64,000 nucleotides of DNA from the NCBI GenBank assembly GCA_910576655.1, contig CAJTJC010000006.1:1-64000 (forward strand). The letters run 5' to 3'. Source of the DNA: an uncultured Christensenella sp. (lineage in GTDB: Bacteria > Bacillota > Clostridia > Christensenellales > Borkfalkiaceae). Below are positions 22,813 to 29,838 of the stretch, in pieces. The position numbers were made by a program, and so were the translations under genes. A model generated the notes under the pieces. The model saw nothing but the letters and a program-made list of their open reading frames with translations, was not told the origin of the DNA and did not search any database. Each line of letters opens with the position of its first letter. The first letter of the stretch is position 1.

Positions 22813-23961
22813 ATGAAAATTTTGGCAATAATTTGCGAGTTCAATCCGTTCCACAACGGACACCGATATTTAATCGAACAAGCGAAAGAGACGACGCGCT
22901 GCGACGCCGTGCTATGCATAATGAGCGGAAGCTTTACACAACGCGGCGAGATGTGCGTACTCGATAAATACACTCGCGCAAAGCACGCGGTTTTAAGCGG
23001 CGCGGACTGCGTTATTCAGTTACCCGCAGCATTTGCCGTCGCACCCGCGGAAATCTTCGCAAAGGGCGCAATAAAGGTTCTTTCCTCGATTCCCGACGTA
23101 AGTCTGCTTGCATTCGGTTGCGAACACGGAAGCAATCAAAGCTTTATCCGCGCAGCCGCTTCTTTGTCGGACGAACCTAAAAAATTCAAATCGATTTTAA
23201 CAGATAAGTTGTCGGAAGGCGAAAGCTACGTTAAAAGCTACGCCGCAGCGTTTACTGCATGCGGCGGAGACGACAATCTGATTACCTCCCCCAATAATAT
23301 TTTAGGACTGGAATACGCCAAGGCGATTTTAAACGCAAAGGCAAATATCGATATAGTGCCTATCAAAAGAATAGGCTCTGGCTACAAGGACGACGCGATA
23401 AAGAATAACTATTCCTCCGCAAGCGCTATACGCGCCAACATAGACAGCACGCAAATAAAAAGCAACGTACCCAAGCACGTATTCGAGGATTTGCAAAACG
23501 CCCGAAACGGCGATTATGAAGCAGCGCTCAGGCACTTCCTTTTTAATGCCGATATTAACAATATGAAACGAATTTACGGCTGTACGGAAGGGCTTGAAAA
23601 TAAACTGAAAAGTCTTGTAAATCTGCCGACGGACGAAATTATAAAAGGCGCGACGTCGCGGCGCTATTCCTCCTCGCGCATACGAAGAATACTTTGCGCG
23701 AATGCACTCGAACTTTACCGCGACGATTGCGAAAAATATTTAAACGGAGAGCTGTATATAAAACCGCTTGCAGTGGACAAACGAAAAGCAGACGATATTT
23801 TATCCGCGCTTGCAAAATCAAGTTATCCCGTAGTTACGGGAATAAACGACGGACGGCTTTGCGAAGCCGCAAAGCAATGCTTTGCAACGGACGCCAACGA
23901 GTTTGCGTTTTATAATATGCTAACGGGCTCGGATAAAAAAGATTATATGATTATCGTATAA
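22813..23961 (+). CDS. tmcAL: tRNA(Met) cytidine acetate ligase
   Basis: This 382-residue YlbM-family enzyme activates acetate with ATP and acetylates C34 of elongator tRNA-Met to ac4C. The nucleotidyltransferase start ICEFNPFHNGHRYLIEQAKE carries the HxGH motif, and MSGSFTQRGEMCVLDKYTRA and SPNNILGLEYAKAI follow. No clear Shine-Dalgarno sequence precedes the ATG. In Bacillus, ylbM lies beside ylbN(yceD)-rpmF; here ackA-pta sits between them, and the enzyme's substrate acetate is the product of those genes. A strong terminator follows. Confidence 0.92.
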   Translation: MKILAIICEFNPFHNGHRYLIEQAKETTRCDAVLCIMSGSFTQRGEMCVLDKYTRAKHAVLSGADCVIQLPAAFAVAPAEIFAKGAIKVLSSIPDVSLLAFGCEHGSNQSFIRAAASLSDEPKKFKSILTDKLSEGESYVKSYAAAFTACGGDDNLITSPNNILGLEYAKAILNAKANIDIVPIKRIGSGYKDDAIKNNYSSASAIRANIDSTQIKSNVPKHVFEDLQNARNGDYEAALRHFLFNADINNMKRIYGCTEGLENKLKSLVNLPTDEIIKGATSRRYSSSRIRRILCANALELYRDDCEKYLNGELYIKPLAVDKRKADDILSALAKSSYPVVTGINDGRLCEAAKQCFATDANEFAFYNMLTGSDKKDYMIIV

Positions 23962-23993
23962 AAAAACGCGGACAGTACTGTCCGCGTTTTTTT
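23961..23993. terminator. Bidirectional terminator between tmcAL and the DUF4190 gene
   Basis: AAAACGCGGACAG-TA-CTGTCCGCGTTTT, a near-perfect stem with A and T runs on both sides. Confidence 0.92.
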
Positions 23994-24303
23994 ACAGCGC
24001 CGCCGAAGCCGCAGCTATTACGATTATATATATCAATATAACCAAGCCGATTGATATTGCGCTTATAATAATACCTGCAAGTGCCAATCCCCCGTAAGGC
24101 GCGCCTTCGTTTTTTGACTTTTTATAGCCGATAATCGAACAAATCAAGCCCGCCAACGCTATAAAAAACGAAAGAACGAAGCCCACTATCGCAATAGTAT
24201 TGCCTTGGGTCGCAGGTGTACTCCCGCCCCTTACAGCCACGCCGCAGTGCGGACATATAACAGCCTTATCGTCTATTTCTCTGCCGCAATTTCCACAAAA
24301 CAT
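23992..24303 (-). CDS. Zinc-ribbon DUF4190-type small membrane protein
   Basis: At 103 residues, it starts with a zinc ribbon MFCGNCGREIDDKAVICPHC, then a linker, two membrane helices (about residues 37-60 and 73-99) and a short GYKKSKNEGAPYGG loop between them, the usual DUF4190 pattern. Function is unknown. It is divergent from an XRE-type regulator and its promoter carries that regulator's likely operator, so the two probably form one control unit. AGGAG lies before the ATG. Confidence 0.82.
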   Translation of the reverse strand: MFCGNCGREIDDKAVICPHCGVAVRGGSTPATQGNTIAIVGFVLSFFIALAGLICSIIGYKKSKNEGAPYGGLALAGIIISAISIGLVILIYIIVIAAASAAL

Positions 24304-24332
24304 AATTATTCTCCTTTGTTTTAATTAAGTCC

Positions 24333-24387
24333 ATTATATTCCCAGTTTACTGGGAAGTCAAGTATTTTTCCCAGAATAATGGGAAAA
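24333..24387. promoter_or_regulatory. Divergent promoter with two operator palindromes
   Basis: For the DUF4190 gene (minus): TTGACT (24356-24361), 17 bases, TATAAT (24333-24338). Palindrome O1, TTCCCAGT-TT-ACTGGGAA (24339-24356), fills this spacer exactly. A second, imperfect copy O2, TTTTCCCAGAATAATGGGAAAA (24366-24387), lies just before the XRE gene. Both share the TTCCCAG half-site, which points to cooperative binding by the XRE regulator. Confidence 0.75.
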
Positions 24388-24395
24388 TATTGATT

Positions 24396-24599
24396 ATGGA
24401 AACCTTTGGCGAAAGGCTGCGGTATCTGCGGCTTGAAAAAAATTTAGGGCAAATTCAGCTTGCAAAACAGCTTGAAGTGGGTAAATCTATAATCAGCTCG
24501 TGGGAGCTGGGCATTTGCGAGCCGACGCTGTCAAAGCTTATTGCGATTGCAAAATTTTTCGAGGTGTCTATAGATTACCTTGCGGGATTAGAGGATTAG
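24396..24599 (+). CDS. XRE-family transcriptional regulator
   Basis: A 67-residue protein consisting of a single Cro/C1-type helix-turn-helix: FGERLRYLRLEKNLGQIQLA, QLEVGKSIISSWELGICEPT, LIAIAKFFEVSIDYLAGLED. It has no effector domain, so DNA binding alone is likely. I use the ATG at 24396 rather than TTG two codons upstream. Operator O2 ends nine bases before it, which suggests autorepression, and O1 overlies the divergent DUF4190 promoter. Confidence 0.87.
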   Translation: METFGERLRYLRLEKNLGQIQLAKQLEVGKSIISSWELGICEPTLSKLIAIAKFFEVSIDYLAGLED

Positions 24600-24631
24600 A
24601 AAAACTTCCCGACGCGACGCGTCGGGAAGTC
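24600..24631 (-). terminator. rnpB terminator
   Basis: On the minus strand: ACTTCCCGACGCG-TCG-CGTCGGGAAGT followed by TTTTTC, directly after the RNase P RNA. Confidence 0.85.
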
Positions 24632-24639
24632 CGATTTGA

Positions 24640-24985
24640 GATTAATCTGTAAGCCGAGTTCTGTCGTGTACGGTCATCTATCTACTCTCGGCGTCGCCGC
24701 CGAGCTTAAGCGATATTAACGGATAAAGACGGGCGGGCAACCCTGCCTTTAAAGCAGTCTTTATCCCAATCTTGCATCGGGTGGGGTTTAATTGGCTCCC
24801 CCCGTTACCGAAGGGACGGTGAGCTCTTACCTCGCCATTCCAACCTTACAAGCTGCGCTTGCGGTATATTTCTGTTCACTTTCCTTGAAGTCGCCTTCTC
24901 CTGCCGTTAACAGGCACCCTTGCCCTGCGATGCTCGGACTTTCCTCACGCCGCTTTCGCGGCCCGCGACCGTATAATTAACTCAA
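24640..24985 (-). ncRNA. rnpB: RNase P RNA
   Basis: This is the catalytic RNA that trims the 5' ends of tRNAs. On the minus strand the 5' half carries the universal GAGGAAAGTCCGAGC (CR I), then GCAGGAGAAGGCGA and the CR regions around GGTAAGAGCTCACC. The 3' part has the CR V-type ACAGAACTCGGCTTACAG. The two ends can pair to form helix P4. A TATAAT box (24995-25000) lies about ten bases upstream and a terminator downstream. I did not assign type A or B. Exact ends are uncertain by several bases. Confidence 0.95.
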
Positions 24986-25098
24986 ATTTTTTTTATTATA
25001 GCACAATACTAAAATTAAAGAAACTATTTTTGTTATTATTTATTGATTTTTTACAATGATTGTATTACAATAAAAGTACTAACGTTTTGGAGCTTTAA

Positions 25099-26514
25099 AT
25101 GAAAAAAACAAAAATTATCTGTACTCTCGGCCCCGCAAGCAATAACGAAAAAGTATTATCCGAAATGATTGACGCGGGCATGAACGTTGCACGACTTAAC
25201 TTTTCACACGGAACGCACGAGGAACACGCGGCTAAAATCGAGCTGGTAAAGCGCGTGCGCGAACGCAAAAAAGCGCCCATTGCAATTATGCTTGATACGA
25301 AGGGTCCCGAATTCCGCATTAAAACCTTTAAAGAGGGAAAAATTAAACTGAAAGAAGGCGACACCTTCACTTTTACCACGGAAGAAATAATCGGCGATAA
25401 GACGCGCGTTTCCGTTTCGTTCAAAAATATTTGCGAGCAGCTTTTGCCAGGCGACAAAATTCTTTTAAACAACGGTCTTATGGTGTTCGAGGTTACTAAG
25501 GTAGAACCCCCCAACGTAATCTGCAAAACAATCGTCGGCGGCGAGCTTTCGGACAGAAAAAGTATGTTTTTCCCCGATAAAGAGCTTGATATGGTCTACC
25601 TGTCCGAGCAGGATAAAGCCGACCTGAAATTCGGCGTAGAGCACGGAATAGACTACGTTGCGTGCTCGTTCGTATCAAAAGCGCAGGACCTTATAGATAT
25701 AAGAAACTATCTCGAAGAGTGCGGCTCGGAGCCTGGCAAAATCGAGCTTATAGCAAAAATAGAAAACCGTGCAGGCGTTAAAAACCTTGACTCCATCGTG
25801 GAGGCGAGCGACGGCATTATGGTTGCAAGGGGCGACCTCGGCGTCGAGGTTCCCTTCGAAGAGTTGCCCTGTATTCAAAAAACCATTATAAAATCCTGCC
25901 GTATACACGGCAAACGCAGCATTACCGCAACGGAAATGCTCGAATCCATGATTAAACAGCCCCGCCCCACCCGTGCGGAAATTTCCGACGTTGCAAACGC
26001 CGTTTACGACGGCTCGTCCGCGATTATGCTGTCCGGCGAAACCGCTGCGGGCGCTTATCCCGTAGAAGCGGTAAAGGCTATGGCAAAGATTGCCGAGCAA
26101 GCCGAAGAAACGAATTATATCGCGTATATTAAAGAGAGCGACTACCACATAGAAAGACTTTCGGAAGCGCTTGCACACTCCGCCTGCACTCTCGCCGAGG
26201 ATATAGGTGCAAACGTAATAGTCGTATGTACGAGGACGGGCGCAACCGCAAAAACGGTATCGCGTTTCAGACCCATGATTGATATTATAGGTATGACGAC
26301 CGACGAAGTAGCTTACAGGAAGCTTGCTTTGAGTTGGGGCGTAATCCCCGTAATGAGCGAAGAATTTTACTCGGTAGACGTCCTCTTCCATTACGCCAAA
26401 CGCGCAGCCATAGATACGGGGCTTGTCAAAAAGGGAGATAAAATAGTTCTCACGGGCGGCACACCGAACGGCAAGAGCGGAAACAGCAATTTAATAAACG
26501 TAGAAACGGTTTAA
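25099..26514 (+). CDS. pyk: Pyruvate kinase
   Basis: This 471-residue enzyme makes ATP and pyruvate from phosphoenolpyruvate in glycolysis. Hallmarks are KTKIICTLGPAS at the start, MNVARLNFSHGTHEEH, LDTKGPEFR (an Arg-containing K+ site), the catalytic block IELIAKIENRAGVKNLD, MVARGDLGVEVPFEELP and MLSGETAAGAYPVEA. The C-terminal regulatory domain ends near GNSNLINVETV, without the extra PEP-utiliser-like domain present in Bacillus. GGAG lies eight bases before the ATG. It is a monocistronic unit. Confidence 0.97.
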   Translation: MKKTKIICTLGPASNNEKVLSEMIDAGMNVARLNFSHGTHEEHAAKIELVKRVRERKKAPIAIMLDTKGPEFRIKTFKEGKIKLKEGDTFTFTTEEIIGDKTRVSVSFKNICEQLLPGDKILLNNGLMVFEVTKVEPPNVICKTIVGGELSDRKSMFFPDKELDMVYLSEQDKADLKFGVEHGIDYVACSFVSKAQDLIDIRNYLEECGSEPGKIELIAKIENRAGVKNLDSIVEASDGIMVARGDLGVEVPFEELPCIQKTIIKSCRIHGKRSITATEMLESMIKQPRPTRAEISDVANAVYDGSSAIMLSGETAAGAYPVEAVKAMAKIAEQAEETNYIAYIKESDYHIERLSEALAHSACTLAEDIGANVIVVCTRTGATAKTVSRFRPMIDIIGMTTDEVAYRKLALSWGVIPVMSEEFYSVDVLFHYAKRAAIDTGLVKKGDKIVLTGGTPNGKSGNSNLINVETV

Positions 26515-26543
26515 AAAAAGGCGCTTATTTAAGCGCCTTTTTT
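26512..26543. terminator. Bidirectional terminator between pyk and the FAD-dependent protein
   Basis: AAAAAGGCGCTTA-TT-TAAGCGCCTTTTT, starting at the pyk stop codon. Confidence 0.9.
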
Positions 26544-28071
26544 AACGGTATTTTTCGAATATTTTCTCTGCCACCCTTAGCCCGTCCGCTGCTGAGCTGG
26601 TTATTCCGCCGGAATAACCGCTGCCTTCGCCGCACGGATACAGTCCGCCGACAGACACGCTTTCGCAGCTTTCGCCTCTAACGATTTTTACGGGCGAAGA
26701 AAATCTCGTTTCCACACCAGTAAGCACCGCGTCGGGACAGTCGAAACCCTTTAATCTTTTGCCCATATCGGGAATAGCCGCCTTTAAAGCCTCGACCGCA
26801 ACAGACGGCAAAACCCATTCAAGCGGCGCGAAAGCGCAACCCGCCGAATACGTGGGAAGTATATCCCCGAAACGGTCTGAAATTCTTCCAGACGCAAAAT
26901 CTTTATATAGCTGTACGGGAGCTTTGTAATTTCTTCCTCCCGCCTCGAACGCAAGCCTCTCGACAGTCTGCTGAAAACGCATACCCGCAAACAAATCTTC
27001 GCCGCCGAAATCCTCTTTTTTTAATTGCACCATTAGCGCGGCGTTTGAATTCACACCGTTTCTTGCGTACTCGCTCATTCCGTTGGTCACCACCCCGCCT
27101 TCTTCGCTTGCAGACGGAATAACTACGCCGCCCGGACACATACAAAAAGTAAAAACGGTGCGCGCATGCGCGTGAGACACAAGCTTATAATCCGCAGTCG
27201 GCAATTCCTTATAATGGCTGCCGTACTGCGATTTACCGATTTCGCTTGCAAGATGCTCTACCCTTACCCCGACCGCAAATTCACGCTGCTGCAATTCTAT
27301 ACCGCAGCGGTTGAGCATAACGAACGTATCGCGCGAGGAATGTCCTATCGCAAGCACCGCTACGTCCGTTTGAATTACGCTGCTTTCGCCAGTTTTGACG
27401 TTTTCAAGCGTCAGCGATTGCAGCTTCCCGTCACTGCAATTTATTTCGGTAAGCAAAGTATTAAACCGATATTCCCCGCCGTTCCGCACGATATAGGCGC
27501 GCATGTTGCGTAACACGTCATACAGCTTGTCGCTGCCTACGTGCGGTTTGTTCAGATATAATATTTCTTGCGGCGCGCCGAATTTATTAAACATTTCCAG
27601 AACGGACCTGTTAAATCCGCTGTGAGTCTGCGTGTTCAGCTTTCCGTCCGAAAAAGTGCCCGCGCCGCCCTCGCCGAACTGCACGTTTGAATTAACGTCC
27701 AAAACACGTTCGGTAAAAAACTTTTCCGTCGTAAGCTTTCTTTGCTCTACGGTCTCGCCACGCTCTATAATAATAGGTAAAATCCCGTGTTCAATCAGTC
27801 TGACGGCACACGCAAGCCCCGCGGGTCCTGCGCCTACGATAACCGCTTTTTTACTTTTTTTGATGCGTTCGGGCGGCGCGCATACGACCTGCTCGTCCGA
27901 AGCTACAACTGAATATACCCAATAAATATTGTTTTTATCGCGTGCGTCAAGCGACTTTTTTATGATAGAAAAACTCTTTAAAGGTCTGCCGAGCTTTTTG
28001 GCGGCAATCTTTATAAGCTTGTCCTCGCTTTCGCCTATATTAAGCTTTATATTGTCTATGCGTATATTCAT
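26542..28071 (-). CDS. FAD-dependent oxidoreductase of the COG2509 type
   Basis: At 509 residues, this flavoprotein has an N-terminal ~85-residue domain (RIDNIKLNIGESEDKLIK), then the dinucleotide-binding motif AVIVGAGPAGLACAVRLIEHG, FGEGGAGTFSDGKLNT and a C-terminal FAD contact VSVGGLYPCGEGSGYSGGI. It belongs to the uncharacterised FAD-dependent dehydrogenases (COG2509); its substrate is unknown. The ATG used here overlaps the stop of the preceding flavoprotein gene (ATGA), which indicates translational coupling. A longer frame would extend 24 residues into that gene without any homology. Confidence 0.87.
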   Translation of the reverse strand: MNIRIDNIKLNIGESEDKLIKIAAKKLGRPLKSFSIIKKSLDARDKNNIYWVYSVVASDEQVVCAPPERIKKSKKAVIVGAGPAGLACAVRLIEHGILPIIIERGETVEQRKLTTEKFFTERVLDVNSNVQFGEGGAGTFSDGKLNTQTHSGFNRSVLEMFNKFGAPQEILYLNKPHVGSDKLYDVLRNMRAYIVRNGGEYRFNTLLTEINCSDGKLQSLTLENVKTGESSVIQTDVAVLAIGHSSRDTFVMLNRCGIELQQREFAVGVRVEHLASEIGKSQYGSHYKELPTADYKLVSHAHARTVFTFCMCPGGVVIPSASEEGGVVTNGMSEYARNGVNSNAALMVQLKKEDFGGEDLFAGMRFQQTVERLAFEAGGRNYKAPVQLYKDFASGRISDRFGDILPTYSAGCAFAPLEWVLPSVAVEALKAAIPDMGKRLKGFDCPDAVLTGVETRFSSPVKIVRGESCESVSVGGLYPCGEGSGYSGGITSSAADGLRVAEKIFEKYR

Positions 28072-29231
28072 AACCGTTTTAAAATTCCGTCGGCAGCGGC
28101 GTAACCGCTTGAAAAAGCCCAGTGAAGATTGTAGCCGCCGCAACAGCCGTCGACGTCGAGCAGCTCGCCCGCAAGAAAAAGATTGCTAACGTACTTGCTT
28201 TCAAGCTCTTCGGTAACCCCGTCCGTTTCGACACCGCCGCGCGTAACCTGAGCGTAATCGAAGCCGAGCGTTCCCACAACGTCCAAGGTAAAGCTTTTTG
28301 CGGCTCTGCAAACGTCCTCAGCGCGATTGCTGCCGCAACGCCTTATTATCGCCCGCCCGAGCTGATTGTGCAGCGTTCCGCTCAACAGCTCGCCATCGGG
28401 ATAGCCGGATTTCTTTTTTTCTTCAATATTGCTGATAATTTTGCCGTCCTCGAAAGGCAAAAAATTTAAAGACAGCACGACACCTCGCCTTTCCGCAACG
28501 TACGGCGAAATTGCGAATATTGCGTTACCCGAAACGCCGTATTCGGTAAAAATAACGTCGCCGCGGGTACGCGCAAGCGCTTGTCCGTTAACGAAAGCGG
28601 TAACGCCGCAATCTACGCGTATTCCTTTTAAGGATTTGATATGTTCGGTATCCGTCTTTAACTGCACAAGCGAAGGATACAGCGGCGTAAGTCCGTGCCC
28701 TAAGCTCTGCGCCAGCGCATACGAAGAACCGTCGGTTTTATACTGCTTCTGCGCCTTGCCGCCCGTGCATAGAACGGCAAAATTCGCCGTCAAAGTCTGC
28801 CCCGACGATAAAGTTATTTTTAAGCTTTTATCGATTGCGGTTACCCTCGTATTCAGCAAAATGTCAGCGCCGCCGCGACGTAAATCGTGAATAAGACTGT
28901 CAACGAGCGCGGACGCCTGCCTGCCGACTGGGTACACCCTACCCCGCTCGTCGGCGTTTAGCATACAGTGAAACAGTCGCTCTTCGAGACTTATTCTGTC
29001 AGACGAAAGCGCAATTTTTTGTACTAAGGCTTTATTGCCGAAATAGTGCTCCGCCGACATATCGGTATTGGTCACGTTTCCCTGACCGTTACCCGTAGAG
29101 GCGAGCTTTTTGCCAAGCCGCTCGCCCGCTTCGATAACTGCTATTTTAAGTTTGGGCGCATTTCTTAAAAGGCGCACGGCGCAGGCAAGCCCCGAAGCTC
29201 CGCCACCGATAATCGCAACGTCGTAATTCAT
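28068..29231 (-). CDS. HI0933-family flavoprotein (NAD(P)/FAD-dependent oxidoreductase)
   Basis: At 387 residues, it starts with the FAD-binding DVAIIGGGASGLACAVRLL and the family signature GKKLASTGNGQGNVTN (usually SGNGRCN.TN), then FTEYGVSGNAIFAISPYVAE and the C-terminal ETDGVTEELESKYV...LFLAGELLDVDG. Members may act on tRNA or cell-wall precursors, but none is firmly assigned. The pair with the downstream COG2509 protein overlaps by four bases. The ATG lies six bases from a -10 box, so its mRNA is probably leaderless. Confidence 0.88.
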   Translation of the reverse strand: MNYDVAIIGGGASGLACAVRLLRNAPKLKIAVIEAGERLGKKLASTGNGQGNVTNTDMSAEHYFGNKALVQKIALSSDRISLEERLFHCMLNADERGRVYPVGRQASALVDSLIHDLRRGGADILLNTRVTAIDKSLKITLSSGQTLTANFAVLCTGGKAQKQYKTDGSSYALAQSLGHGLTPLYPSLVQLKTDTEHIKSLKGIRVDCGVTAFVNGQALARTRGDVIFTEYGVSGNAIFAISPYVAERRGVVLSLNFLPFEDGKIISNIEEKKKSGYPDGELLSGTLHNQLGRAIIRRCGSNRAEDVCRAAKSFTLDVVGTLGFDYAQVTRGGVETDGVTEELESKYVSNLFLAGELLDVDGCCGGYNLHWAFSSGYAAADGILKRL

Positions 29232-29237
29232 AAGTAT

Positions 29238-29266
29238 ATTGTATTACAACGCGTTCAAGCTGTCAA
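29238..29266 (-). promoter_or_regulatory. Promoter of the flavoprotein pair, near-leaderless
   Basis: On the minus strand: TTGACA (29261-29266), 17 bases, TACAAT (29238-29243), then six bases to the ATG. The -35 box overlaps the stop codon region of the ferritin-like gene. Confidence 0.7.
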
Positions 29267-29772
29267 CGTTTAAGCTCGTGCAAAATTTCTTTAAGCTTTT
29301 CGAGATGCAGCTTTTCGTCCTCTAAAATACGCGCTATTATTGCCTTGACCTGTTCGTTTTTCAACCGCGACAACATTCTGGTATACTGACATATAGCGTG
29401 CTTTTCACCCATAATATCGTCTTCGACCATGTTCATGAGTTCGCGCGAGTACGAAACGAATTTTGCCGAATAAAAGTTATAAGCCGTGGGAGGGTTCTGG
29501 CAGAAAATAGGCTGCGCGCCGAGGGCAGTTATAGTTTTACCCAGCAGCTTCAAATGTATCATTTCCGCAACCGCTATGCTTTCAAGAGCGTCGGCATATT
29601 CGTTCATTCCGTGCTTAATGAATATAAGCGAATGATAGATATACTGTAAAATAGCGTTCAACTCACCCGTTGAAGAAGCGTAAGCCGGCGAAATGACGGC
29701 AAGCGAATAGGCATCGGGACAAATCCCGTCCGTGGTAGGAAAAACGATGTTTGATGTAAGAGGTTTAGCCAT
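29263..29772 (-). CDS. Ferritin-like (rubrerythrin/bacterioferritin-fold) diiron protein
   Basis: A 169-residue four-helix protein. Helix 1 has GELNAILQYIYHSL, helix 2 has SIAVAEMIHLKLLGKTI, helix 3 has DIMGEKHAICQYTRML, and helix 4 has ILEDEKLHLEKLKEIL; the Glu and E-x-x-H residues match a carboxylate-bridged di-metal site. It may store iron or remove peroxide; no C-terminal rubredoxin domain is present. Similar small proteins occur in many anaerobic Clostridia. It lies between the flavoprotein operon and uvrA, and has no sign of being cotranscribed with uvrA because a terminator separates them. Confidence 0.83.
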   Translation of the reverse strand: MAKPLTSNIVFPTTDGICPDAYSLAVISPAYASSTGELNAILQYIYHSLIFIKHGMNEYADALESIAVAEMIHLKLLGKTITALGAQPIFCQNPPTAYNFYSAKFVSYSRELMNMVEDDIMGEKHAICQYTRMLSRLKNEQVKAIIARILEDEKLHLEKLKEILHELKR

Positions 29773-29811
29773 ATTAACATAATATGAATACTTTTGCCCG
29801 CAAGGTGAAAT

Positions 29812-29838
29812 AAAAAAAAGGCGGAAACCGCCTTTTTA
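29812..29838 (-). terminator. uvrA terminator
   Basis: AGGCGG-AAA-CCGCCT with A and T runs on both sides. On the minus strand it follows the uvrA stop. Confidence 0.82.

Noticed and set aside
24792..24980. A 62-codon frame on the plus strand
   Set aside because: It is the antisense of RNase P RNA.
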